A stretch of 64,000 nucleotides of DNA from Seiridium cupressi (taxonomy: Eukaryota > Ascomycota > Sordariomycetes > Amphisphaeriales > Sporocadaceae): contig JARVKI010000022.1 in the NCBI GenBank assembly GCA_036674765.1, forward strand, positions 62,001-126,000, in the 5' to 3' direction. The translations under genes and the position numbers were made by a program. Each line of letters starts with the position of its first letter. The stretch's first letter is position 1. Below are positions 46,936-59,598 of this stretch, one piece after another. Under the pieces are notes generated by a model, which had not been told where the DNA came from, did no database searches, and was given only the letters and a program-made list of their open reading frames with translations.

Positions 46936-49498
46936 ATGGCCACCGACAGTAGGTTGTCGGTTCCTGATCAGATCCGTCAGCTTTCAGATGCCCGTAAGCT
47001 TGTTCTCGGCGATGTTAGTTACTATGGCCAGGTCATCCAAGCTACGCTACCAATCTTTGGTCCCTCGGCGCATGTTGAGCTTCGACGATGGGGCGCAGAT
47101 TTTCTTGCTGAGGCTTTCGCAACGCCCGCAGTGCCACTTGGTCAGAAGGAGACATTATCACTGCTGATTCTCGACACGCTCAAGGACTTGGTGGAGGATC
47201 CAAATCAGGACGTCCTGGTGTTGCGCAGTGTCATTCTGACAGCAGCTAGTGTATACCCGCTGGCTATGAGATGGATGTAGGTTATTCCCCCTATCTGTGC
47301 CTTTGCGTATGGGTTCGTAGATGCTCCCCTTGTAGACCTGGCCGTGCCTGTGACGGTGTTTGCGAATGCTCTGCGCTAGCCCAACCTTGTCATATGCGCT
47401 CCCACCTTGCCATTCAGCACCGAGCCGGACCACAAAGTGCTGATCCTACATGTCACCAGAATATCCAACGCGTACGATACCAACACGTGGAAGAACATAA
47501 CGGCAATCAAGGCAAGAATCCTAACGATATGGGAGAACGCTCCCCTGACCCTGCGGATATGCTGCGTCAAGTTTGCACAACGAGTTATTCTAGCCCAGAC
47601 ACCCAGCATCAACCCCGAACCGAGAGTGCGTATTCCTTCCTCGACGATTTCTTGTTGCCGATTTGCTGATGGAGTATAGCGTGGCGACCCTCTCGACATC
47701 TCCTTGAACATGGTCCCTCGGGATCACTCTGTACTCAACGTAAACGCTATGGAGGCAGAAGCTACGGGACTCCTTGACCGAGTGCTCAGTGTACTGCAAG
47801 AAAACAGCAGGTGAGATATTAGCATAGGCTCACATACGTGCCCTCGTGACTAACACACTATCTTGCCTGCCACGTAGCGATGTTTTGACACTTGATGCGA
47901 CCTTGAATTCGCTGTCCATACTCATTCGGATGAGACCTATGACATCCAATAAGGTCTTGAATGCCATCCTTAGTTTCAACCCTTTGAAGCTTGCGAACGC
48001 CCCAATGACAGCCAAGACGAAGGTGATAGTCAGATCATTGGAGAAAACGACACGAATGCTATGCATGCACCTGTCGAGGCGGTACGTTGCTCAAAATTAG
48101 CTTTCCGTGGAATTGTGTGTTGACGCCGGATTTAGAGATACCAAAGGTGTGCTTGCTCAGCGAATGCAACCTTATCTGGATCGACTGTCACAGGCACGAG
48201 CCGAAATGCAAGAGGGAACCAGCCGGAAGCGAGCCATGACGGAGACAGCAGATGGAATAGAAGCAAAGCGTCAACGCACTGCACCTAACCTACCAGATCT
48301 CCAGATTACCCCATTGCCACCCGGGCCTCATTCACTTGCTGACATCTTTACCTTCACCCAAAACGAGGGCCTCCGGAACTTTGATGTTGCCCTTGTTCCG
48401 GCAACTTTGGCCGCCAAAGTCAGTGTCAACACCATTGCTCGGATAGATCCTCATCTTCTTGACAGAGCTATCAACGGTGTCCGTGACAGGCTAGCAGAAC
48501 TCCACAAGAGTGCTGTGAAACCACTTAATCCAGACACAACGGCACTGGACGTAGAAGACGATGATGACTATGAGCCTGACTACTACGCAGCTGAAGATAA
48601 TGAACAAATCCTCAACAAACTGGACTCGGAGCCCTCGGTACAGCGGGGCGAGCTGCAGAAACCAGCTGTTCTCGGCACACTTGCGTTACCCACATTCAAA
48701 CTGCCCCCGCCACCAGTGTTGGAGCCGGAACAAGCTGTAAAGGTTGGGCAGGGTACCGTGACTCGCGTGTTTGGTGTGATGAGTACGCTTGATGATCCCT
48801 TGGCCAAGAAGACGAAAGCTGGTATAAACAGGTTGGCCGCGAGTTCATTTGACCGAGAGTCATGGATCACCATCATTACCCGGCTTGCCACTCGTGCTGC
48901 AGCTGGTCTCGACGACATCTCCATCAAAGATGAGGACGCATCAACTATACCGGGCGGCATCAGCCTGGGCAACTCAATACGCGAATCACTATATGTCTAT
49001 GTACTCGAGGATTTCCGAAAGCGTATCGACATTGCAGTCTCATGGCTGAGCGAGGAGTGGTACAATGACCGCGTACAACAAAAGGCTGCATCAGAAGCCG
49101 GCCGTGACATTCCGCTTCACTATGACAAATGGGCCTTGCGCCTGATTGAAGGATTCATCCCATACCTTCACGCCCAAGACAAGGTGCTCACCCGATTCTT
49201 GAGCGAGATTCCCAGTTTGAACGTCGAGATATTAGGCCGCGTCAAGACCTTGTGCCGCGATCCTAGCACGGTCAATCTTGCCTTGACTAGTTTACTTTAC
49301 TTGGTCATGATGCGTCCTCCTGTGCGGGAGATTGCACTCGATGCTGTTCAGGATATCTGGCTAGAGTATGACGAGGCTCGAGCGATGGCGGGCAAATATC
49401 TCACGAAATGGCGGCCAGGTTTTATGGAACATCAGAAGCAGCTTCTGGCTACCAACGGAAACCCGACAGGCGGCGGGCAGGCCATGGTTGCTACGTAG
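46936..49498 (+). CDS. PTA1: mRNA 3'-end processing factor Pta1/symplekin
   Basis: Five exons: 46936-47276, 47460-47625, 47680-47810, 47878-48081, 48136-49498; 734 aa. The N-terminal HEAT-type helical domain is assembled from exons 1-4 (RQLSDARKLVLGD, ELRRWGADFLAEAF, then IISNAYDTNTWKN and RILTIWENAPLTLRICCVKFAQRV, then LDATLNSLSILIRMRP). Exon 5 has a basic KRQR patch, an acidic linker (DVEDDDDYEPDYYAAEDN) and a C-terminal helical part with the symplekin-like sequence RDIPLHYDKWALRLIEGF. It scaffolds the cleavage and polyadenylation factor and binds Ssu72. The first intron (183 nt) is long for this window, and its acceptor CCAG is chosen because it gives IISNAY in frame. Confidence in exons 2-5 is high. 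Confidence 0.9.
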
Positions 49499-52400
49499 AA
49501 CGCATCGCGAAATGTCCACAATACCAGCCTACGGTCGGAGAGCCCAGACCATAGTCTTGGAAATGGGAAACAAAGAGATTCCCAACAGCAGAGCGCCTCG
49601 AGATTCGAAGCCAAGCCCAGCGATACGGATGCCAACGAGACAGCCGGTACTTACAGAGAAGCCATGGCCATTGCTGATGCCAGAAGATCTCTGAGATCCC
49701 TGACTATCGATGGGCAATCGAGGCAGTCTGCCCTTTCAAACCTTGGGGAAGAGTCCCTTGGCCTTGAAGATAAATGTTCAGAAACCCTGGTCATAAAACC
49801 CAGTGGTATTAGTCAAAGCTGATTTTCTATGGTAAGGTGCTCCGATACGACTCCGGAGTGGCGTGGGCGAAGAAGACAGGCACGTTCATGCAGAAACTAG
49901 GACAGCATGCTTGAAATCTTCTCTGCGTTATTGGGACTTGGTGCCTAGGGCACGTATCCTACTGGGTAATTTACGTTACAACCTGAAACCAGCGTATCAT
50001 CGACGAGTATGGGACTCTGCTCACCCCTTCGTGGTATGTTTGCGTCTTGACCATTCATTATTATGGCATCACTGGCAGGCAGTTTTGGGGACAGCATTGG
50101 GACATTCGATCTTGCAAGGAGTTAAGCTGGTGATTCTCAAAAGAAAACATGGTTTCGAACGGCAAGCACTATCGCGTGCTTCATGGTAAAAACAACCACT
50201 TGGTTCCTAGAGGGTCATTGACATGTACTACAACATTAACAATAGCCACCAGAAAGGCACAACTACGCATCCGGTTGACCGGAGCGCAGGGAGGAAATGT
50301 ATAACAGCCGAACAAATTATACAGCAGCACAATGATCCATGACACCCAGGTGGTTATCCCAGGATCTAAAGAGCATTGGGGGGATCTCCGGATTGTATTA
50401 ATGTATTGTGTTCTGAAAGTATTCCAATGTGAAAATGCGTCTCACCAAACCCAGCTCTGGGCGGAACGAACCGTTAGCCAAGAGTAAAGGGGTCACGTCG
50501 TCACCAATCAAGCTCCAGGCGCATTGATGTTCTTCGGAGAATTATGGTGTGCCCCTGGCATCAATCAGCTATCTGCAACCCTACTCGAGGTGAAACCTGT
50601 TGGCTCAGGACAATGTGCGATTAGGGGGGTTGTTCGATTTGAAGCCTGCTCCATCAAATAATTTGAGGAAGACTTTGTTCGTCGGCAAACTCCCCTTGTT
50701 AGCTCGGAACCGCTTGCTGCTATGGGATTTGATTCCACCGCTCTGATCCAACCCCAATTTTTGTGATATGTATATGGATATGTCTATAGACAAATATACA
50801 CGAATATTGGCATGGGGCAGTTCTGTCCGACACGGTGAGTGTAGATCGCAAAATCCCAGTGATGAGGCTATATTAGTCGTGGTTGATATCGGGGAAGAAG
50901 AACTAATGATCCGAAATGAGACTGTCTGGGATTTCAGCACCGCAACCCGTTCTTTTATGAGGATCGCGTTTATTATATATGCATGATACATATATCGACG
51001 CGTTTTGATAAGACGGTCAAAGACTCTTAATTGGCCCTGTCTTAATTGAAATGACGAAATGAAAAAGCAATTCGCGCTGCACCAAAGTCTCATTTCACAT
51101 GTTCATGCTGGTTTGGGTGAATGCATCAGTTCCGGCAAAGGGTCCGAGGCTGGTCTCTGTCCACACACTGCCTCTGCAGAATGTGTTACAAAGTATAACG
51201 CCTCATGGGAGCCTCTAATAGCCGCTCTGCGACCAACTGATTGCCGTGGTCTGGGATCTGAGCGTGGATGAGAGTTGGACATGATGGCGGCCAACACAAA
51301 TAGGCTTTGGGCCCCTTGCATGGCGTTGCTGGGACATTGGCATCCTGATTGGGCGAACGGCCGCGCCCCCAGTCTCAGCAGACTCAAGTGGCATCCATGC
51401 AAGGGGCTGGAGGGTACAAGGTAAGGTTTGGAATGGGGGCTTGCAGACCATGTGGCCCGGAAACACTGGCGACGTCGGGGGTCACTGGAGAGGAGGGGAG
51501 GGGCCATGACTTGCAGTCAACAAAGAAACGCCCTATGAGCTGCATGGCCCATGTCGTCTTGCCAGAATTGTGCCCTGTCCCTCCCCGTCTTCCATCTGTT
51601 CAAAAGCACCGTGCTGTCCGGCAACATTTGTGCATGGCATCTTGAATTATATACAAACCTTTGAGCTCACATGAAGTTGACGCTATCGCACCTCACCACA
51701 CCTAAGCTTAGGCTCTGACAGACAAACCGTCGACCTGCGGCTGCATTCCATGATTCCCACTAGCGCCCGTACGACGTAAACAGGGGGTCCAGCCTGCCGT
51801 AACTAAACGTCCAACCGGCGACAGTGCAGCCGCCGAATCGACTCAATTGAAGACGGCCAACACACGAGACGACTTCCAGAGTCAAGCGCCAGTGGTGTCT
51901 GAAAACACATTGCATCTGTTGCTCGCTGCCTTAGCTGTCGATCTTTGGACAAACGTTAGCACAAAGGACCCCGACTTGTCAGAAGACTAGCAGCAAGCCC
52001 AGACGGAAGCTATTAGAAAAACAGAAAAACAAAAAAACGGGGAGATGCCCAGCCGACTGCAGAAACCGCGTCGTGCTAGTAAAGCCCGACAAGCGGGTTC
52101 CATTCCAAAATACCAGGACAACCAGGAAAACGGAGGTAAGCACTTCAAAGTTGTCACGCGCCTATAATACGGCCGTTTTCTCCTGCATCCAAGCCGCAGT
52201 GCAGTCTGCGTCGTGGCTCGTTGCGTATTGCCTGCCAATGCCGGTTGAATACCTTGTATCGTCCAGTGTCGTTCTTTCAGTCCGAAACAATACAACTGTC
52301 TACCTACAGCTCTCTGCTTTGCACCCTCTCATCTCCTTTGTTGCCCTGCCTTACATTAAAGCCTGCCCAATCCGGCCCGTCCAAGGCTGCACCACCGGTC

Positions 52401-52569
52401 TGCATCCGATCCGAGACCAGAGCATTGACGCCGACTCCTTTGCCGTACAGAACCCATTAGCTCAGCCTACCTCCTAGCAGCAGATGCAAACACAACCCGC
52501 TCCCCAGTCACTCCCACCACCGCCACTTCATACGGCGCCCCGAACAGACCCAACGGAGGAGGCTTCACC
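49499..52569. other. Large intergenic region, 3.1 kb
   Basis: No gene recognised on either strand. The last 550 bases are C/T-rich with several short upstream frames and probably form a long 5' leader of the She3-like gene. The rest is unassigned; lncRNA or a decayed gene cannot be excluded. Confidence 0.5.
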
Positions 52570-53730
52570 ATGGCCAATGTCGAGGCGAGGTACAATCCCT
52601 ATGCCAGTTCACCAAAGTCTGTAAACGGCGCCAAGATCCCTACCACGATACGTACGGTGCCCAGCTTCGAGGCTCCCTCGGACGCCTCGAGTTCAGATCC
52701 GCCCTCTGCGAGGAACAGCGGCTTCTCCAGCTCCGTAAACAGCAACGCCAGCGGAGCATCGTACTACTCTCAAACCCACACACAAAACCAATACGGCCCG
52801 ACAGTGCGGTTAAAAGCGCCGTCGTCGCACCCGGCGGATATGCAGTCAGGGGTCGCCCGGAGTCCGGCCTCGCCCATGTCTTCGAGCAATGCAACTCTGA
52901 AGCCCACCGACACCCCATACGAAACAGAAGACCAGCAACAGGGAATGCGTGAGAACTCGCCGCAATGGGACGGAGGCGCTGTGGGGAAGGCGGCGCTGGG
53001 CAAGACGGGACGGGTCATAAACAAACTGGTCTCTGACAACGAGGCACTGAAGCGTGATCTAAAGATCGAGCGGATCAAGTCGGAAGAGGCGAAGCAGGCG
53101 GCTAAGTTGATGGAGGACAAAATGGAGCGCATGATTTCGGAATATGAATCCAGGTTGTTGGAGGCCAATGTCACGAAAACGCTGCTGAGCCGGAAAGAAA
53201 GGCAAGTGGAACACCTTCAGTCTTCGGTCGAGCTAGAGAAGAAGCGGACGGCGGATGCACAAGAAAGAGAGCGGATCTGGAGAGAAGAGATGGAAAAGTC
53301 CCGGCGAGACGCCAACGTTCAGGTGGACGAGGCCAAAACGCAAGCAGCATTGATGGAAGGCCGATACCATGCCATTTCGTCTCACTGGAAGGAACAGGGG
53401 GATGAAGTCAAGAAGGCGGCCACCTCGCTGCACGCCGAGATCGCTGCCCTGGTCGAGGAACGGAGGAGAGATGATGATAAGATCAACACGTTGCGGGACC
53501 TCTGCGATCAGCAGGACGGAAATATCAAGGATCTGAAGAGACAAAAAGACGAGATCGGTGCCCACTTTGAAGCATACAAAACCGCCCAGGAGGATGCGCT
53601 CAGAGACATCAAGGGGAAAGCTCAACAGCGGGAAGAAGAGCAGCTCCAGACTATCGAGGAGACGAAACGGGTCCTAGGCCAGCTGAGATGGGCACTCCAG
53701 GTTAAGGGGAACGTCAAGGGCGCAGGATAA
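52570..53730 (+). CDS. Coiled-coil protein, She3-like (SWI5-dependent HO expression type)
   Basis: Intronless, 386 aa. Residues 1-140 are Ser/Pro-rich and disordered. From about 145 to 375 there is an almost unbroken coiled coil that starts GRVINKLVSDNEALKRDLKIE and contains LLSRKERQVEHLQSSVELEKKR and REEEQLQTIEETKRVLGQLRWAL. The junction (TGRVINKLVSDNEALKRDLK) is the conserved block in filamentous proteins annotated as She3-like. In yeast She3 links mRNA cargo to myosin; whether this protein does so is unknown. Other coiled-coil scaffolds (spindle pole or septin-associated) remain possible. The start ATG sits in a good context (CACCATGGCC). Confidence 0.72.
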   Translation: MANVEARYNPYASSPKSVNGAKIPTTIRTVPSFEAPSDASSSDPPSARNSGFSSSVNSNASGASYYSQTHTQNQYGPTVRLKAPSSHPADMQSGVARSPASPMSSSNATLKPTDTPYETEDQQQGMRENSPQWDGGAVGKAALGKTGRVINKLVSDNEALKRDLKIERIKSEEAKQAAKLMEDKMERMISEYESRLLEANVTKTLLSRKERQVEHLQSSVELEKKRTADAQERERIWREEMEKSRRDANVQVDEAKTQAALMEGRYHAISSHWKEQGDEVKKAATSLHAEIAALVEERRRDDDKINTLRDLCDQQDGNIKDLKRQKDEIGAHFEAYKTAQEDALRDIKGKAQQREEEQLQTIEETKRVLGQLRWALQVKGNVKGAG

Positions 53731-54385
53731 CGACATTGGCATCACTCACGAAATACAATGCGGAACACCGGTATCCGCCCTCGAGCCTGGAGTACGTACC
53801 ATACCGCGGTACTTTGGCACTTATCATTATGTACATATTTTTCAACCCCAAAAGGACGCCAATACGGGACGGCTACAGCAAAGACTGGACTCAAGAGAAG
53901 GACCCCGGGGAGGGTCGCACGGCATATGGTTCCAACGGATTCTACACTACAAGGGTTCAGGGGGAACTAACCTCTTCATTTCACAGTATGGCGTTTTGCG
54001 GAGCAGAACTCCAAGGCCTGGGGGGCATGATATCTTCGAGATTGTAATTTCTTCCCATAAGACATCTGACTATCTTTTATGTTGCGATATACCCGGTCAA
54101 AACGATAGAATGGAATGGCATATTTATTTTGTCCTGATCAATGCTTATGAGTCAGTCTCCAATTGTGAAACCGTCAGCCATAGCAAGGCATAGCTACGAG
54201 ACAATTATAGTGTAGAGCGTAATATGTAGTCAAAAGGCCCTTGCAATGAAACAGACTATTGCCGATGCCCTTGACGCAAAGAAGCAGTTTTTGGGGTCAA
54301 CAAGTCAACGACAGTGTCCTTCAATCAACCACCTTAAAACCCGATATAATTTTTTGTTATTATTACTACCACAATATTTTATAAA

Positions 54386-54420
<35 letters not shown>

Positions 54421-55638
54421 CGAATACAACGCGCTCTGTCAACACGCGACTTTGGTAAAGAGAAGGCGAAGCTCTGCCATACACAAGCCTAGCCATACAG
54501 TCAACGGTATATGGTTAATAGAGTATTAAAAGTTTCCATGTCGGCCTCAGTGATGATTTGTTTCATGGGTAGACAATCCCAACGAGGACGCTCAGATCAA
54601 ACGAAGTAAATTATTCTCTCGGAGTGAAACACCTGTCAATGATGCCAGGCAGCTAACTATCCTTCAAGCCTGAGCATTGAATATGGCATGATGCTCTTGT
54701 GCCATAGGTAGTAGATACCCCACGAACAATCGAGTACATCAAAGCCAAATCTATAAGGCTGGCTGCAGCAATTCGTTAATTACGAACCCGCTAAAAAGGC
54801 TGGCTATGTTCTGGCACGACCCCTAAAGCCAAAGCCGGTATAATAGAAGCCGACGGCTGGGAGGGTCTGCCGTTTTGTCGAGGCGTTCACTCAGCTTAAA
54901 CAATCGACCTCCTCCAGGAACCAACTAGTATTTAATCTTGCCATCACATACATCTTCTGAGGAGACTCCATGACTTCATGGCACCTTCCATGTCACTCTG
55001 CCGTCAGTGTCCCCTCCCAGTTCAGTGAACTACAAACAGTTTCCAGGCCAAGGACGCGTCTCACTCAACCTTCCAAGGACGCGACCAGCCGGGTCCTCAG
55101 GCAGCTCAGAAACAGCAGTTCCTTTCTTGGCTTTGCACCTGAAAGACCGAACGGCTTTGTGACAGTTCACCTGCCTTGATTCATCTTCATCTGTTCTTTC
55201 TTCATCCTCTCACGGTAAGTTCTAGCTCAAACACATATGTCAGCCCATACCCTGGAAGGCGCTATGGTTCTCACCGGCGCGCTCTCCAAACGTCGCTCCC
55301 TAACGTACTGCGTGCCCGTTATGATCAACTTCATTAATCAGTGGAACTAGGAGGCTTCTCTTTCTTCGGTCTCGTCTCCTTGTTGGTCGACTATCGACTT
55401 ACATATTTAGGTACATACAGACACGAGTTACCAGAGATCCTTTTATGAATGCAATTGGACTTCTCGCGTCTCCAACTCGTCAAACCCTCCCCGCGCCTGC
55501 CCTATAGACTACTGCTTCACTATCAGCTTGTACTCCGAACCCGATCCGCTCGGAGACAGGCTCTCGGATCGCTGAAGCGATCTGCTCGACAATCTTCACT
55601 GCAGGTTTCCAACGAAGCTGCCAATAAATCAACTCAAC
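53731..55638. other. Intergenic, 1.9 kb
   Basis: Contains a 33-A homopolymer (annotated separately). No recognisable gene. The 55.0-55.6 kb part is pyrimidine-rich leader-like sequence for the next gene. Confidence 0.5.
54387..54419. repeat. A33 homopolymer
   Basis: An uninterrupted run of 33 A preceded by AT-rich sequence. No adjacent open frame indicates a retroelement, so it is annotated only as a homopolymer. Length is likely variable or sequencing-sensitive. Confidence 0.95.
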
Positions 55639-58600
55639 ATGGCATCGTACAAACCCAGCAGCGAAGTTGGACATCTGTCCATGAAGATGTACTACCCCGA
55701 ATGGACCGCGTACAATACAGCCCGACACCAGGCCGTCACTGGAACTGAGCATCGTGGTCTTCAAGATGAGGAGTACGCCGAGTTTGTGCTGAGTTCGAAC
55801 TGGATCATGCTTCCCGCAGGTCTGGAAGCGTTCTATAGACAACTTGGGGAGATAATCAAGGTACGACATGGCCCACATTTCGGTTTATTTCCAATACACT
55901 GTCGTGACCTCGTAAATGGTTTGACCCAAAAAAGCCTTGGTCCTAACTTGAGTGCAGAACCCCGAGATAACGTATGATATTGACATCGGCTGCTTCCGAG
56001 TTCGATGTCGCCGCGATGAGCAACATGATATCGTCATCGCTTGCAACGACATCATGGCTGAGATAGTCAAAGACGTGACTAAAGATCGCTCAAAGGAAGA
56101 ACCGCTCATATCGTTTGATGTACGTGTTTCGTCTCAAGTTTGCCTTCGATAGCTGACTCAAGACATGTAGACTGGTGAGAGCGACTTGGTCCGCTACATA
56201 TCGGAATGGCGACTTGTGCCCCTCCAGGAAGCGGAGCGACACAGCTACGAAGTGTTCTCCTTCCCACGTGATATAGTGGACTTTCCATTCCGAGGTGCTT
56301 GGAAAGTGCCTGAAGATGATGTCCGAGAGGGTCTGACTATCCGGAAGTTGTTTCTCGGCCATGATCCGGTAAAATCAATGACAAACTCTACCGGATGCTT
56401 AGTGACAAGCGGGACGGATGGCCGTACTCTGTACTTTGGTGCCAACTCCTCCGAGCAAATTTCTCAGGCCAAGCGGAAAATGGCAAACATCTTGAAATAC
56501 CATGTCAGTTGACCAACCTGAAAAAAGGAATATGCAATGCTAACGACTTTGTAGCGCCTCGACTCTCGGGTGGGATCACATGAGATCGTCATATTCGCAG
56601 AAGATGACTCGGCTAGAATTGTTGACCTCAGATACGTGGCTCACACCGACCGTCGTTATCTGAGAAATGTGGTTCTGGATCCTACCAAGTTTCAGCCGGA
56701 CATCGATTATGCAAAACTCTACGAGAAGGGTAGTTTTCTACGGTCGACAAGGAGACAACAAGGAGACTTGGTACCTGCTGCAGCAGAACTTAGTCCTGCC
56801 ATTCAGCTCGAAGAAGTCGCCCAGTCCTTTGCACCTTTTAAGACATGGAAGGTGAAGGAGAAGGACCAAGTCTGGGATGCTGTGTCTCCGGCGCCCAGCC
56901 AGCCTGAGACTCTGGCAGTCCTAGATGATGATCGTCTCGAACAGGTTGATCCGCAGAGGGCTCCTCATGTTTTGGAATGGGCAGCAGCTCTGCCACCCTT
57001 TGAGAGCATGTCGATTACCGCAAAGCGAGAATCCTCGAATAGCGTTCGACCAATGTCTCTCCTAGATCTTCCTGCTCAAGCACCCCTTCCCACAGACGGC
57101 GTTCTCATCGCACTTGACGGATCGCCGGAAAAATCTCTCGGCCCTAGACAGGGAGATACATTGCGCACGGGTACGGCCCATGGACAATCTGGCAATCATT
57201 ATAGCGCGCCTAACTACAGGTCCCGAAGTTCAATGGCATCGAGTCCTCGTACTTCCAGCGCTGATATCCAATCGCTAGAGCGTCCAAAAGAAGCATTGGG
57301 GCATGCCTCTGCTGCCCACATTGGTCCCCAGGGAGCTTCGGATGAGTTCTTCGGGGGACAGTTCACTCCTCGCGCAGCACAAGAGAATGGCTCCCAACAG
57401 GAGCCTGCAGATCCGCTGAGTTCATCGCTTCGAAGACCGGCAAGCACTGTACATCCAACAGTGCCAACATCAACGCTTGCCAACGAAAAGCAGGGTTCCT
57501 CTCGGTCCTCCAAGACCAATAATCAGAAAGCGCCGCCTTTTCCGGGTGCCAGAGAGAGAATGATGTCACGAGGACTTGATTCGGGCACTCGCGAGAAAAT
57601 CCAACAACATCTCATAGGCATGCTGGAACCATTACGCTTCCATCAAGGTCTTGTTTACATGAGAGTGGAGATTGGACGATTCTGGTTCACAAAGATCAAT
57701 TGGCGACAAATTACCCTCCCGGGCGTGCAAGGCAGGTCCAATGCGGGTGTAAAAACTGTTGAAGCCATGGAAGAATCTCTCAAAGGCCACTGCATTGCGA
57801 AAGACTTTTACTTCACCAAGATCCTCAGCTTGTTTGGTGGAGATGCCAATCATTTTGGCAACATCCCGTATACCGACGCCTCCAAGATGTGGCTGAAAGG
57901 TACTAGGCGTGCAGTCTACGAATTTTGGTGTGCAACAAAATCTGATTCGGGTGGCAAGACTTATTTCATTTTACAGATTGATGCATTGACTTTCGCCTAT
58001 ACATTGCGCCGGGCTGATTCAACTGAGAGCGATGTCTATGTTCATTGTTCCAAGCGTGACTTTGACTTTAGGGTCGTGGTTGGGGCGTCTTCCGATATAG
58101 AGGATAACTGTGGACGCTTTGCGAGGGAGGTTGTCGCCTCGTTGAAGGTCATGTGAGTACCAGTGTCCCCCCCCCCCCCCTTCTGTCAACACGGCTGGCT
58201 CAGCGGTACTGACTGAACATCCAGCCCCCAAGATGAAGAAGGTAGCAGTCCCCCTCGACTGGAATTTATCAACTTCCGGGATTGGGGCGTCGAGATCAAG
58301 AGTGTCCGGTACCGACAGCTTGCAGCCTTTAAGCACCACGACAACAGGTGCGAGCTTCATGTCACTCATGTGCACTGCATGAAGAAGAAGACCACCAAGA
58401 AGAGCGATAGTGTCTGGTATCTGTCTGCTTATCCGGATCTGGGCAAACCCGATGCTGGGTACTTCCCGACCTGGTTTGAGGCTTACATCACACCTACCAA
58501 GGCCGATCAGGAATTCGCTCAGAACCGCGAGCTGGTCTTTGCCGAGGAAACTACGTGGACTTCAGAGAGTCTCAAGGACGCCGGTACAATCGATGATATG

Positions 58601-58756
58601 CTGGATTGTGCAGCCGCCACTGTGAAGCACATGGACGGCATTGGATACTGGGTCGATAACCAACAGGATCATAAGCAATACAGCGAGCCACCGCGCAGCA
58701 GAGATGAGGTCGTCGAGCGAGCCGCAGCACCTGGCCCCGAGCACAGCTATTGGTGA
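55639..58756 (+). CDS. Unrecognised conserved-looking protein
   Basis: Five exons, 55639-55860, 55958-56119, 56171-56503, 56555-58152, 58225-58756, give 948 aa with in-frame GT-AG splices (CTAAC and CTGAC branch sites in introns 2 and 3). I do not recognise the family. Visible parts: a globular N-terminal half without membrane segments, with a KH-like tail (TGCLVTSGTDGRTLYFGANSSEQISQAKRKM); a long Ser/Pro/Gln-rich disordered region (about residues 350-560); and a second folded region with YMRVEIGRFWFTKINW. The C-terminal 175 residues include FRDWGVEIKSVRYRQL and WFEAYITPTK. Intron 4 holds a C14 run. No signal peptide or transmembrane helix was seen. Exon continuity over five joins supports a real, probably nuclear or cytoplasmic, protein. 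Confidence 0.75.
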
Positions 58757-59598
58757 TCCAGTCTGTTGTCAGACACTGTGGAACCTCCGGCATGATCTGC
58801 CATCTTCTCTGCATCATTGTCATCGTCATCATCACCACTCCCCATCTCTCTCTTTTCACCTTTTCAGTGGATCTTGCGATGGCTAGGATTCGACCGTGTT
58901 CATATCTATCTTGTGAGGTGGAGGAGTAGCGTTGAGTTGTACCAGGAAACAGCACCATAGATGACTTCTCGTAGACGCAGATAGTCCGACAATAATAGCT
59001 GGATTTCCCATACGCAGCGGCGATAAAGAGCCACAAGTGACATGACCATGGACAAGAACATAACACGATATTTGCCCTTATTTACGTCAAAGTCATGTTG
59101 TAGTCATGCATGTAGGGCTTATGACAGCTCCTCAAATTAGCCTAATCTCGTGTTCTGTTCTTATCTATGTCAAGGAGGTCACTCAAGTCGTAGGTGAAAA
59201 TTTACTGAACTTTCATGAGATCATGTAAGAATGTTTAATCATTTCTTAATTTTTATTTGATTGTTTTCCTTAGTTTGTGTAGCTGAAAATGCGAGCCTAT
59301 TAGCTATGTAGGCAGCGATCTGGTGAGGGCCTGGGCCTCCTTGCAAATCTTCTGAATCCGGCACCTGAAAAAGGTATCACAAGGCCTGGACCAGGCCGGC
59401 TTGCGTTCCTGGCGGGAGTATTGCTGGGCGGCTATACGTCTACTTCCTTACCGATCCCGGTTACCCTGCTCGCATTACGACCTGAGCACTCTATCCCTCA
59501 ATCGCACTCTTCCACCAGAACTTTGCGGCCGTCTCCGTCATGCCCCTTCTCCTGCCATGATTATCTCCATCAACCCGGCTACTCGGATCAGCACCTCT
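58757..59598. other. Convergent intergenic region
   Basis: 3' flanks of the unrecognised gene (plus) and verprolin (minus). No gene seen. Confidence 0.6.
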
